Below are positions 21,250-32,269 of a stretch of 64,000 nt of DNA, piece after piece. This stretch comes from Isoetes taiwanensis. Its lineage: Eukaryota; Streptophyta; Lycopodiopsida; Isoetales; Isoetaceae. A program made the position numbers and the translations under genes. Location: assembly GCA_021234155.1 (NCBI GenBank), contig JAJEKV010000066.1:3165457-3229456 (forward strand). The letters run 5' to 3'. The notes under the pieces are model-generated. The model was not told the DNA's origin and searched no databases. It was given only the letters and a program-made list of their open reading frames with translations. Position 1 is the stretch's first letter. Every line of letters starts with the position of its first letter.

Positions 21250-23120
21250 AGAAAAAGCACGAGGCTCTATTACAGTCCGGTGGATCTCAAACATGCTCGG
21301 GATCGGACCAGCCTGTTGAAGATCATCGTGCTCAGCTCCAAACCACAATTCAGGACTTGTTGGAGCGTAACAAGACAAAAGATACCCTCCGGGGTGACAA
21401 GGAGAAAGACATTGCTAAGCTCGACACTTTGTACACGGAGCTTTCTCACAATTACCGCGACTCAAGTTCATGACCTTACCGAAGCGTGATGTTAGACTCA
21501 CCTCCCTCGAAGCTCGGCTTTCCCGCGGCAATCAATCAACTAACGCCCATCCAGATCAGCTTTGAGGCTCGGGAAATGAAGGTCATCGATGATGCCCAGA
21601 TTGCCACGCCGACTCCAAACTCCGTGGCAATCCTCTTCACATGCCACGCCTCCTATTAAACGGGTCCGTGATCAGTCCACGCCTTCTATTAGAAAAAGGA
21701 GAACCGGATCCGTGACTGAACATCAGCTCAAATAGCGCTTCAATCTGGCGAAGAAGCCCAAAAACAAACGGGAGGGATATATCGACATTGCTACCAACAT
21801 CCCCGTGGACTTCTCTACTCCTTCCAGCTATCTTGACTATGTGGTGGCCCGGACGGCACCTTTTCCTTTTTGAAGTGGTACGCGGCCAATGGCAATGTTC
21901 ATCAACGACCACTCAAAAGTCGGGATTTCCTTCGATCTGGCGGATCTTTACAGAAGACAAGGGTTTATTTTGTGCACTCTTAGTCTTTGATCAACTCAAT
22001 TCAAGACCCCGACTTGGTCATTTTCCGTGTTGTTCAGCCAATGGCTTATGTTTTTCATGACTTCTACCGGGCGGATCTCCATGATAAATTCGAGATGAGG
22101 CCCATTGTGTTTTTTCGAGGCAACTCCAATGTTGCTTGGTTGTTATCACCAACCAACCCATATTTCAAGGATCCTGCCGGCCTCTGGGACTTTTGAACAG
22201 AGTACATGCCCGAACTTGCTCAAAGACTTACCTCAGGGCATCTTTGAAACATTGGAACAGTAAACAAAAAATTTACGATCCCGACGATCTTGAGTTCGCC
22301 CAAATTTATATGCGACGCTTGGGAGGCTACAATCAACTCACGTGGCCTTCCGGAAAGCAAGACAATCCCAACGGGTTGGGTAAATCCTCCTGTCTATCAA
22401 TTGCTCTCTACTTCAGAGTGGGACCATTGGTGTCGTGCTCTTGATCGGAATCTTGTTCGAGAATTAGGGACATGGCTCAACGCCACCACATTACCGGGCA
22501 TGCTTCCCTCTCCATATGCTTCCTTAGGAGTCCCTCCACCCCACGGTTCCTCTCTTTTGGTTGGCGTCTTCCCTTTTGGGCGAAGGTCATGGATGGCCAC
22601 GGCCCAGGTCGACTCCGCCTCGATCTCGGCGGATCTCGGTGGGATCCCGATTTGTCGACGGCCCAATTGGGAGGATAATGCCACCTTGGACACTACCGAA
22701 AATTGGCTCTATATTGCTAATGGCGTGGTTGGCAACGGCTTTCTGATGCTCTTCATGGCCTTGATACCTTCTTGCGTAATCGCCGCCACCTCACCGGACC
22801 CTTGAGTTCACCGTCAAGCCGGTCTTTGCTCTCCTCGATGCATCCTGGTAAGCTCTTTAAATCGGCAAATCCCCATCTTTTCTCGCAACCCGAATGCCGG
22901 CGTCGGTTTTCGCCGGTCTCCGTTTGCCTTCTCATGGAGTGCCGGTTCGTTCCTTCGATGCCCATGCCGCCTGAAGACATGGTGCGCCTCTCACTTCCTC
23001 ATTGATGCCGATCACCCCTCGGGGGCTCAACAATCTGACGCACTTCAAACACGCCAGACCTCATTGCCCATTACCATAATGGCCGGCCTCATTCCAGGTG
23101 AGGATCACTTTTCAGCTCTT
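21250..23120 (+). pseudogene. Continuation of gypsy accessory coding region, broken
   Basis: Coding-like blocks in changing frames. 21987-22196 reads DPDLVIFRVVQPMAYVFHDF, then YRADLHDKFEMRPIVFFRGN. 22290-22805 is a 171-codon frame (ICDAWEATINSRGLPE, then TSEWDHWCRALDRNLVRELG). It ends with a hydrophobic stretch (GFLMLFMALIPSCVIAA) that could be a membrane segment. Nothing here matches gag-pol. It may be one large protein that decayed by frameshifts like pol, or several. An envelope-like role cannot be argued from what I see. Confidence 0.4.
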
Positions 23121-23170
23121 TGGTTTCCCGCCCTAAACACTTCCTTCTTTTCTTCAAACCGAAATTGTCG

Positions 23171-23183
23171 TTTGGTGGGGGAG
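23171..23183 (+). promoter_or_regulatory. Polypurine tract of the gypsy element
   Basis: TTTGGTGGGGGAG directly precedes the 3' LTR start TGTTAG at 23184. It would prime plus-strand DNA synthesis. Confidence 0.75.
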
Positions 23184-23771
23184 TGTTAGTCAGGTGCCTC
23201 CCGGTACATGACTATTCATGCATAATGAGCCGGACCAAGTCAAGTCCAAGGATCTACAGAAGGCACGGGTCAGCCGCCAAAGGCCCAAAGAAGACAAGCA
23301 GCCAGACCACGCCAGCGGGCCCGTACGCTACAAGAGGCGGCTTCCGGACAAGTGACGGCCCGTCACCGCCAGCGTCAGCGTCAGCGTGATTTCAAAGCTT
23401 TTCAAGAGGCATCGCCAAGATTCCTCAAATCGGGGCCTCCTTCCAGAGAGTCGGCACAAATCAGTCTGAGTGTCTATATTGGGCCAAAGGCCATTGTACT
23501 ATATATATGAGTAGAGCTAGCACATGAGTTTTTAGATGAGTTTTGAGTCTTGTCTCATTTCAGTTTTCTCTCGATTGCGAGAGCTCATGTATCCTCATTG
23601 ACATCAAGGAAGCTCATTATTGTGATCTCATTGTTCTCTTTTGTTTTCTTTTCCCTTTCCTTTGTTTTTCTTGCAAATCCCGCGTGACATAGTCCCCGGA
23701 TTCTCCTGTTAGATCCAAGGGTCCTCACAGAGGGCTGTCTTGCAGGAGTTCCCGAACCCAGACCCCAAACA
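23184..23771 (+). repeat. 3' LTR of the gypsy element
   Basis: Matches 6740-7321, with the same TGTTAG and CCCCAAACA ends. The core around the TATATATAT box is nearly identical, while U3 is much more diverged. CACAA follows at 23772-23776. Confidence 0.92.
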
Positions 23772-23776
23772 CACAA
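23772..23776. repeat. Right target-site duplication of the gypsy element (CACAA)
   Basis: Identical to 6735-6739. Confidence 0.9.
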
Positions 23777-23912
23777 ATAACAGGTATGTTGTTTAAAACT
23801 TTTGCACAAAAGTGGCTTATCTGAGTTTGTTCTCCATGGTGGCATCTATATTATTCAAGGCAAGGCTGCAATAAAAATGTTTTTTCTATATAAATAAATA
23901 ATTCTATTGATA

Positions 23913-23942
23913 CTAGTAATGGGTGCCCGGCGTTGCCGGGCA
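23913..23942 (-). mobile_element. Helitron 3' terminus (family 1), hairpin plus CTAG
   Basis: Read on the minus strand, an 8-bp perfect stem (TGCCCGGC / GCCGGGCA, loop AAC; plus coordinates 23924-23942) is followed after 11 bases by CTAG and then a T. That is the Helitron 3' signature: a subterminal hairpin, then CTRR, inserted between A and T. The body of the element would extend to the right. I could not fix its 5' TC end. The same signature, decayed, lies at 35981. Confidence 0.7.
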
Positions 23943-23949
23943 TAAGTAC

Positions 23950-24794
23950 GGGCCTATTATAGGCAGTGATGAAGTTCTAGATAAACTTATAATATATATA
24001 TAGCAAAAATGTTGATGTTAGGTGTATTAAGTTGTGCTAAATTATATTGTTTTCGAATTTATCAATTTAGACATGGCAACTACTTTGGGGGTAGTTAGTT
24101 ATAAGGAACATTATCTGGATTGAAAAGGACACCTGGTAGAGATTTCAAACGACAATGGCATCTAGAACACACTATAGAATTGGTAGACTGAACAATTGTA
24201 TGTATGACCAATCCTATGTATGTTAGGATATGACCAAAAAAGAAAACAACTTGATAAGGTTGCTTATGTGTATATAAGATGTATAAGTTAAAATCCAATT
24301 CTCAGTGTATTTCAATATGATCTTATCTGGAGATTCACTTGTTTTCCTCTTTTTCAGTAACAATAAACGTGGCTTAGCATTTCTAAAGTCATATTGCGTG
24401 CTTTATAGTCTAAAGATTGGGTACGCAAAATAACTTGATGTAGCCATTACGATTGCAGCGTAGTTCTATTTGTTCCAATAGAATATGTACCATTTTATCA
24501 TTTTTGAATATAATCCATTTAAGTAGTGATGTTTGTTGGACTTGCCTTTCTCAAATACAAACTTTTGTGAGGTGCTTAGAGATGAGAGACTTCAACATAT
24601 GTGGGAGTATACTTTTCGCACCTTTATTGCTGCGAGATTGCTAAAGGAAGAGTGTTGTAGATGATAGAGGTAAGTGGTTGAAATACCCACATTCAATCTA
24701 ACAATGTCTTAACAAAAGGGACTTTAATAGGCACACCTCATGTGAAATACACGCGCATTTAACTTGAATGTGTGCCCAAGGTTGTCGGGCGAGC
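23950..24794. other. AT-rich body next to the Helitron 3' end
   Basis: No Rep/helicase coding sequence or other gene is seen. If this is Helitron body, the element is non-autonomous. Confidence 0.4.
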
Positions 24795-25037
24795 ATGCAT
24801 ACATGTTTAGATGGGTATTTGATGTACTTATCAAATCAAATTTGCGTTTTTTTGCATATCAAATTATCTTTTCCCAACATAACTCTATAGATAAAATGGA
24901 AGATTTGTCAAATCAAAGTTGTTATCTTTTATCATTTTTTTTTTGTGTCCATACATGTTTAGATGGGTATTTGATGTACTTATGAAATCAAATTTGCGTT
25001 TTTTTGCATATCAAATTATCTTTTCCCAAAATAACTA
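24795..25037. repeat. Tandem repeat (about 154-bp period) that holds a Helitron insertion site
   Basis: CATGTTTAGATGGGTATTTG and the following ~80 bases, ending TTTTCCCAA(C/A)ATAACT, occur at about 24798-24884 and again at about 24952-25036. In the first copy ATAACT continues into CTATAGATAAAATGG and then AGTTGTTATCTTTTATC. In the second copy ATAACTA is followed by the Helitron, and TATAGATAAAATGG resumes at 27508. The first copy is thus a near-perfect empty site. Confidence 0.8.
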
Positions 25038-25261
25038 TCACTCATATATAAAGCAGTGTCAATTTCTGTTTGATAAATATTTGTTTGATGCTATTTATTT
25101 GAAGCATCGTCGTGGTGACACGTGGTTCCCTTTTTTCTTGCTCTGCACTCAAGCATTTTGTTGCACAGGGGATTCCTATCGACCGATTCTTCTTGCAAGT
25201 CTGGATAGCCAGAACAGACGAGATTGAACTGGAAATCCAAGCAAGGGGTCTGTGTAAGCTT

Positions 25262-25630
25262 TTAGGACTTTGATTTGAGGAGAGCCAAAAGGGCGAACTG
25301 GTGGAGCTGAACAAACAAAAGAACCGTAGCTTGAAGCAAGATGGGTTCTTGCAAACTAACCCCAATCAGCTCCAAATTTAACCCATAGGTCTTTGGGAGG
25401 CCGAATTCAATGACTGTGGTTTCATTATGCAGTTTTGAGCAAGCAAAGTTGCATCCAAAGAAGCCAAGATCGGAATGGGGACCCGAAATTGATATGGATA
25501 AATATTTGTGGCAGTTGGAGTTCTTAGTTGGGAGCATCGATTGAATAGATCCGGCGTATGGAACACCCAAGAGATCTATGAAATCCAGAACTATAAGTCC
25601 TGCCAACAAAAAGTTCGATCTTGAAAGCAT
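25262..25630 (-). other. Open frame in Helitron cargo, 122 codons, unrecognised
   Basis: Minus-strand frame starting MLSRSNFLLAGLIVLDFIDL (hydrophobic start) and containing CHKYLSISISGPHSDLGFFG. No family recognised. A related minus-strand open stretch continues upstream at 25938-25705. It may be a captured gene fragment or chance. A strong promoter or splice frame is not visible. Confidence 0.25.
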
Positions 25631-25760
25631 AGATCATGGAAAAAATAATCTGAAGAACTAAAGTTAGATGAATCTGACCCTCACTGCATCAATCTCGCCC
25701 AGAGTCACCTTAATCCACCGATTTGGATCAACGGATGCAGACCCATGACGTTGCCAAAAA

Positions 25761-25819
25761 ACAGAACAACAGTTCCCTTATACAGAACAACAGTTCCCTT
25801 ATACAGAACAACAGTTCTG
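25761..25819. repeat. 21-bp minisatellite, 2.7 copies
   Basis: AGAACAACAGTTCCCTTATAC is repeated in tandem and then degenerates (AGAACAACAGTTCTGTG). In the minus frame it gives TVVLYKG repeats. Confidence 0.7.
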
Positions 25820-26100
25820 TGTTTAATCTCTGCTTTTGATCCAACCCTTTCCTGGTTGCAGATACATTGAATACCATTTAAAGAAGGCCAAAATAATGGA
25901 AGTTGGAAAAAATGCCGACTCAGAGATTGGAGTTGCAAGAGTCGTGTCTCGGAAAATGAAATATATTTGAGATCAAAAAAAAAAGGGGTGTATTTGAATC
26001 TTTTGTGTGGAGGCTTTGTCTAAGAGGAAAGGCGAGGCGATGATCTACATGCATGATAAAGTTATTGGGGCATGGCGTGAACCGGCCTTATTTCCTCGAT

Positions 26101-26695
26101 TCTAATCACGGGAGTCCGTTCGAGACATTGGAGAGGGGACCTTTTCCAGTTTGCAAAGTCAAGATCACTTTGGTGATGATGATGCTCAACCTGCAACTTA
26201 CATATCTAAGGGCTCAGAACCTAAATTGGATGAGCTATGTATCTCAGCAATAACAAAAAATTGAAGCTTTCACGAAATGACTGCGAAAACAAGACTTATA
26301 CATGTAATGTAGCACAAGAACAAGATAATGACAAAAAGTTTGAATCTAATTCTTCTGCAAGTGAGCTTGGACGTGCGCACCGCGTGATTTATCTCGATTG
26401 CAAGAAATCCAAAGAAGCAAGTGAAACAACAAGAGATAATCTTGACTCTCAACATATACAAAACGATTCATTCTCTGGTGCTTTTAAAAGAGCTGCTTCA
26501 GGTGGCTCTAAGGGTGAATCCATTGAAGAACGAAGAGATGATGTCCATCCTGCTGGTTCAGCAATTCTTTTGCAACAGATGAATGCCAATATTGGTGGAA
26601 CTGAAGCTCACTCTGAAGAAATATCTTTGATAACAATACGCTATCGAACAATGATGACCCAAGTCTTCAAAAAATGTCTGTTAAAAAGCACGTAA
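26101..26695 (+). pseudogene. Coding-like host fragment captured in the Helitron, unknown protein
   Basis: A first frame (about 26,109-26,257) reads IGEGTFSSLQSQDHFGDDDA, then KGSEPKLDELCISAI. With one frame change at about 26,240 it continues as KKLKLSRNDCENKTYTC, then ELGRAHRVIYLDCKKSKEAS, then SGAFKRAASGGSKGESIEER. It ends near 26,695. Composition is polar, charged and serine-rich, like a disordered region of a nuclear protein. No domain is recognised. The fragment is in the same orientation as the Helitron, as in many transduplicated gene pieces. At least one frameshift makes it non-functional as read. Confidence 0.4.
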
Positions 26696-26835
26696 CCAAT
26701 GCAGAAAACTCACATGCATGTTGCTGCATGTGGATATATGTAGTTATATATTTTAGTGCCTTGCAACTTTATGCCTTTGCCTGATCCTTGAAGAAACAAA
26801 GGCATAATCTCTGTTATCATGTAGAGCTAGAACTC

Positions 26836-26843
26836 TATAAAAG
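26836..26843 (+). promoter_or_regulatory. TATA box-like site inside the Helitron
   Basis: TATAAAAG in the context AACTCTATAAAAGCCCTC, a good plant TATA match. No open frame of note follows before the Helitron end on this strand. It may be a captured promoter piece. Confidence 0.35.
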
Positions 26844-27507
26844 CCCTCATTTTGAGCTGACGAGATCATATTTGATTGAGAGATAAAAGGATAATGAATT
26901 CTATCAACAATTTTTAGGCTAATCCAACTTGAGAAGCAGAGGAAAAGGATTTAATTGTGTTAACGGTTAGTGAGGTAACAAGATAAAGATTGAATTTGTG
27001 TCCAATTTTAGTAACCAAATTATTTAGTGCTAAATTGATGTTTCCAATGTTATCATTTTCTGTAAATTATCTTGCTTGCTATGTATGATGCACAATTTAT
27101 TTGAGATTTAATTAACTAGATCTTTTAAGCACTTGATTTAATAAGTGGAATCTTATTATGTGCACCAAATAAATTCCCTAGCACAAGAGGACTTATTCCT
27201 TTAAATGGGAGGCAAAGGTAAGATAAGCAAAAGGCCGCCATAGCCAGGCCTCTGGCCTCCATAGCCAAACCTGCCTCAAGCCATACAGCCGACCTCCAAA
27301 GGGCCTCCGACAACTTCTCTCTTTCCTTTGAACGGGCCCTCACCTTCCTTTTTTCCCGATTTGGTGTTTGATCCGGTGTAATCTCTCGCTTTAAAACGGA
27401 GCTTCTAGCGAACCCACGACTATGCGATAGGCAATCACCGCGTGGAGCTTCTATCACAAAAAAAGAAGAAGCGTTAAGCGGCCTTGGCCGCCGCGATAAG
27501 TTTCTTG

Positions 27508-27612
27508 TATAGATAAAATGGAAGATTTGTCAAATCAAAGTTGTTATCTTTTATCATTTTTTTTTTTGTGTTCATACAAAATTATCTTTTCCCAAATATA
27601 ACTCGATAGATA
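27508..27612. repeat. Right half of the split repeat copy
   Basis: TATAGATAAAATGGAAG..., then AGTTGTTATCTTTTATC, a T-run, and AAATTATCTTTTCCCAAATATAACT match the tandem copies at 24,808-25,036. This shows the repeat array was interrupted by the Helitron and adds a further degenerate unit. Confidence 0.75.
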
Positions 27613-30600
27613 AGTGCGTAAAGTAACAATAACTAAGCCATATATTAATCTTGTGTGATATAAGTAAATACGCACAAAAACTTAAATGTTATCATGGTTA
27701 TTGTTGGCAACCAATCAATTGATTTATTGATAGATATTTCAACCCATTCCTACTTACCCTAGATCAGGACCGTTACATGTCTTATCCTATAAGTTGAAGA
27801 TGCATTTAGAGATGCATTTGAGAAACAAATAATTAAGTATTCTCAACTACATCCTAATTTAATTGATAGCAAGGAAACTTGTACAATCGTCGAATGTTGT
27901 AGAACATTTAAGTAATTTTGGTATTGAATGTACAGTAACTCATAATTTGGATGGGGATTTGAACCGCACATCCCTTGAGTGCACTTCTGACTTTGGTTAT
28001 CAAAAGATTGCAGAAGGCCAAATAACTTTGAGCACACAATAAGACAGAGCCAAGAGGTTACAATATATCATACTGCATGATTTTCCAAGCATGGAATTCA
28101 AAGCAAGTAGAAAAGAATATCTATAAAAAACAGTGTTATCCATAAATAGCTTCAGGACCAAAAAAATGCAAATACAGAGTCTTCTATGATATCAGATGTG
28201 GATATTTGCATGAAGTAAAATATAGTATCAACCCATTGGTAAATAATATGAATGAATGCTTCTTAAACACATGAGGGTGTATAAGCCTGTAGATTTTACA
28301 ATCCCATAAATCCATTGGAGACACCATTAACTGCTTCTGGCAAATTATTAGCACCATAAAAAGGCTGCAGATTCCATGGAAATAATATTGAAAAGCAAAA
28401 ATAGTGAACAGAAATAAAGTAGATATTTATAAAAAACGCATCCTGGATTTGTACAGGCAAAGAAGTAACAAAGTTTTGCTATCCATTTGTAGAAAAGCAA
28501 TTGGAAACTGTTTCGTGCCAGATTCATGGCTAGGGCGGATTGGCTTTGCATGTAGGCATGACAATAAATAAAAGTAAGGATCTACCTGAGACCAAGACGT
28601 GATTTATTGCTAAGCCTACTCCACGCATAGCAGAACCCTGAGAAGAAAACCTGAAAAGAAAGTTAATAGGACATAAGAATAAGAATAAGCTGGTAAATCT
28701 GCCAAGGCATTAAGAAATGCCAGATTCATGGCTATGGCAGAGCCGGATTTGGGTGGTACTCATGACAACAAAACTGAAATGTTGCCGAAAATAATGCAAA
28801 ACTGAAAACTCTTGAAAGCTGCAAGAAAACCTTTTCAATAACTTCCCTGCCCAGCTTGCTGTACAACCATGACGGCAGTGAAGCTGAAGAAATTTCGAGA
28901 CTGCAATAAATAACTCCTAACGGCAGTGAAGCTGAAGAAATTTCGAGACTGCAATAAATAACTCCTATCAATAGTTTATGGAAATAAATGAGATGTTAGT
29001 TTCTAAAAATAAAACATCATTTGCAAGATTAACTCTATTTGCAATATAGGAAGTAATTATGGGGTCCTTCTAGCCAATGGATGAATCCAATGTGTTGCAT
29101 GTTCTACTGCACATTCTTAAAATAGGAATCAATTAGAGATGTCAATGCATGATTGCTTGTGTCCTTGTGCTGCCTCTGCCTTGAAATACATTTTCAGTCC
29201 AATGGATCTTACCTTCCAACTTTTATTGCGCCCTTATCACATGCGGGGAGCTTGGCAGCGAGCTTGGCAGCTAAGTGCTTAACTTAAAATACCAATAAAT
29301 AATGGAACTATTCACAAAACAAAGCAATTGAATGCACTGTACATATCATCAGACATGAAGGAGAACTCCATAATATGTCTTTATGCTGATGGATTAATAT
29401 ATGTAGAATAATGAATCTGAACATGTAAAATGCGTCTTTCCTTTATGGAATTTTAAATATTATTACCTTTCTATATTGCAAGAAGAAGTGGTAGAAGATT
29501 TTCAAGCCCATCGCTTCTTACATCAGACTGCATATTCTGCAACTATAATGAAAAAGTTAGAAACAGAGAATGGACTGAAATTGACAAAGAAGAATCAAAG
29601 CACACATGCAACAAAACAAAGAAGCATAATTAGGGCTAAGGAAGCTTATTGACATGCAGAAAGCCTGAGGGAGTTGCATATACAAATTGAACTATTATGT
29701 TGGCTTCATCGGGATCTTTCATAGACATGCAAAGATTTATACTTATAATCAAAAGCACAGTGCAACCCTAAAAAATAAACCACCAATCTATTCTAAAGCT
29801 TTGTTAGCGATCTGCTGTAAGTTGCAAAACTCAAATAATACATCAATCATGACATAGTATTTACATTGTTTAACAAACACCAGAGTTGTTTTTTTCGATG
29901 CAAATGCTGGAGGGGACTCTTGAATTCCAAGCAAACTGCCAATAGTCAGGTGAATTTTTGCAACAGGATGTCCAGCCAAAAATCTTTGATAATATGCTCT
30001 AGCTCCTTAATCAGAGTCCTTGAATCGAGTACCTGCAATGCAATCCGGCAGGCAAAAAATACAATACAACTGTGATACTTCCATGTCCATATCTACTCAG
30101 CAATATAGGCCTCTAGAGCTTGGAGGAGATTCGCACCAAAACCATTTGACACAGAAACTTATCAAACAAAAAATTACGGCCAGCTTTGAATATAGCAGAC
30201 GGATTCATGGAAGCAAAGGAATAAAAAAATGGGGCAGAGCAGAGCTTCCATGCCTACAACAACCTTGGCCTATATGCAATATACTGTGGCATCAAAATAG
30301 AGTATTCTAATCAGCGCCATACCGTGGATATTGATGCAGAATTGTTGATGCAGGTTTCCAGGATTTGCATAAGTCCTCACCTAAAGCCAAGCAAAAACAA
30401 AACATGTCATGCAAAGATACCAGATCTATTTCACTCCTGCCAACTGTGCAGTCGAGATGAAGGCAAAAATCCTGATGTAAATGCAGATGAGGCAGTGAAT
30501 GCAGATTTATAACCTCATGCCGAAATAGTCCGATGACGACCTGAAATGTTAAGAATAGAAACCATCACCAAAACCCTACACCTGGTCTTCAAATCTGACC

Positions 30601-30895
30601 TTGCAAGATTAAAAATCCGGCCTGCATGCCATGCTGTGCTCCCGGCTCGATCGGCTCTCGGCTCGATCGGTAACATGGAGCCAAGTCGAAAGACAAAAGA
30701 AGAATCCGGAATACCGAAAATCTACACTTTCGAAATCATGCACAAATCCACTTTCGATTTTTGGAATACCTGAAAAGTTTCCCGGCGACTAAAAGCCTCT
30801 AGACCTTTGAAAATCAACCTGGAAAAAAAATCCAAAAAGTTTTCGGAACCCCAGAAAAATCAAATTTAAACAATAGGATTGGTAAATGTTACATG
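27613..30895. other. AT-rich interval with exon-like scraps, no supported gene
   Basis: I find no recognisable protein. On the minus strand at about 28,652-28,589 a short segment reads GSAMRGVGLAINHVLVS between acceptor-like (TTTTCAG, CTTCTCAG) and donor-like (CTCAG|GTAGAT) sites, so it could be one exon of a lost gene. A 48-bp tandem duplication lies at 28873-28968. The word GCCAGATTCATGGCTA recurs at 28,518 and 28,720. At 30,644-30,672 GGCTCGATCGG is repeated. Confidence 0.3.
28873..28968. repeat. 48-bp tandem duplication
   Basis: 28873-28920 and 28921-28968 are identical over the 48-bp period (CGGCAGTGAAGCTGAAGAAA...CTCCTAA/T). It lies in otherwise non-coding sequence. Confidence 0.8.
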
Positions 30896-30902
30896 TCACT
30901 AT

Positions 30903-31097
30903 ATAGAATAGAATAGAATAGAATAGAATAGAATAGAATAGAATAGAATAGAATAGATTTTTTAACGTCCACGGAGACCAATAGGTCATGGGACCCATAC
31001 AATGGGCTAGTACAATCATTACTACTAGGATTAAAAAACCCCTGCCTCGAAAGGTTTTCAAGGGAAAAACCTTTGCAGTAATGATGATACAAGACAA
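30903..31097 (-). mobile_element. Truncated LINE copy with (TATTC)n tail
   Basis: On the minus strand, about 135 bp matching the 3' end of the LINE at 34,161-35,290 (ATTACTGCAAAGGTTTTTCC ... TTGGTCTCCGTGGACGTTAA) are followed by AAATC and about eleven TATTC units (30903-30955 on the plus strand as GAATA). This is a 5'-truncated insertion, as target-primed reverse transcription produces. Confidence 0.75.
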
Positions 31098-31099
31098 GC

Positions 31100-32265
31100 G
31101 GAGATAATGACTACTAAGGGCTCAGTAATTGCAGATGTTTATCTAGAACCTCAAGTATGTATAGAAAATAGACACCCTCCTGCATAAGTTTCAAGAAGGG
31201 GTAGCTACAGAGTCGACCTTCAACCTTTTATTTGATATTGAAGACCCCTAACTGCTAGAGTTTGATGAAAGTTCCCCAGACTACCTCTTTTAAAGTAGCC
31301 TCATAGTCATGTATGCATTTGTACTTTCTTAAATACCTCTCCAAGAGGATACACAGATTTGGTGCTTGAGATATATTCTTTATAGAAGACAAATGCTCTT
31401 CTTCTTTTCTATACAATCTATAGTGCCCATGTCATGACTATTTGAAAGGCAATGCATTTAGAGTGTACACAATCAACTAGATAAATGTCCAAGAGGATCT
31501 GATTGGTCCCTAGTGTATTGCCGAACCTTTCCTCACATCAATTGCACATCAATTGTAAATCGCTACATTGAACCAACAATGTTCCAAGGCTTCATCATTT
31601 CGTTTGCATGCAGGGCACGATGGACCCACCTCTTGTTTGTACTTTGTAACTTTTGTATTCACTTAGAGGTCTTTATGCACTACTTGCAAGATAAGCGAGC
31701 ACACCCTTGGGGAATGAGCGTTACCCAAATCCCCTTCCACACATTTTTAGTTTCTACTATAACTTGCATATTCCACTCGGGGTGTAGGGAGATGATACCA
31801 TGTTTTCAAACATTTGCAAGACTTTACAACTGACCCTGTGAGAAGAGAAAGATGAAGGACCCAAAGCTTGGTCCATGTATTATTTGTGCAGTCCGACAAA
31901 ATTGTTCCTATATATCTCACATTTCTCTACCGTAATGTGTAATTCAAAATCATTTTGAAACTCTATCCAACCATCTAACTACCCATAACTTATACCGCAA
32001 CTCATCCACCTTCTCACGCACTCTGGCATCTATGGTTAATGCAAGAGGCCTGTTCTTGTTATGAAATACCATGGGGAGTCCGCGGATGGGCAACATCTAG
32101 AGAAATGTGTTATAGTATGAACAGTTCTCCTACTATTTTCCATGTTGTCAGTAAACATTTTAGGAAGGGGGAGGCCTTAGCACTTGGTCTTAAACCATTG
32201 AAAAGTGACCATGGAAGGCTAACTTGTACTAATACAATATTCTGCTTGCAGGAACACAATAGAGC
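31100..32265. other. Probable LINE 3' portion, unreadable
   Basis: It lies downstream (minus strand) of the L1-type RT remnant. No conserved block is readable. It probably includes the decayed zinc-knuckle end and 3' UTR of that element. Confidence 0.3.
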
Positions 32266-32269
32266 CTAA

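Larger units (their letters stand above)
6740..23771 (+). mobile_element. Ty3/gypsy LTR retrotransposon, 17.0 kb, with nested hAT insertion
   Basis: The element has two LTRs (582 and 588 bp, both TGTTAG...CAAACA), a CACAA target duplication, a tRNA-like primer site and a purine-rich tract before the 3' LTR. In between, in order gag, protease, RT, RNase H and integrase, are degraded gypsy proteins, which defines Ty3/gypsy order. Removing the hAT insertion and its duplicated 8 bp leaves about 11.1 kb. That is long, because roughly 4 kb lie between the integrase end (19,186) and the 3' LTR. The coding region is full of frameshifts while protein motifs stay readable. CpG-containing codons remain common. 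Confidence 0.92.
25038..27507 (+). mobile_element. Helitron (family 2), 2.47 kb, with defined ends
   Basis: Starts TCACTCATATATAAAGC immediately after an A (25037). Ends with a perfect GCGGCC-TT-GGCCGC hairpin (27478-27491), then 12 bases, then CTTG, followed by T (27508). The ends were located by comparison with the neighbouring repeat copy at 24,881-24,950, which lacks the insert. The left flank ...ATAACTA and the right flank TATAGATAAAATGG join into that copy with a single mismatch and no target duplication, exactly as Helitrons insert (A^T, no duplication). CTTG departs from the usual CTRR. No Rep or helicase is encoded, so it is non-autonomous, and it carries coding-like cargo. Confidence 0.8.

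Noticed and set aside
24795-25036. CRISPR-like direct repeats
   Set aside because: A plain two-copy tandem duplication without spacers of uniform size, in plant nuclear DNA.
27950-28000. tRNA-like T-arm word (GGTTCAAATCC on the minus strand)
   Set aside because: The T-stem has a mismatch and no acceptor or anticodon arm can be folded around it; no A box was found upstream.
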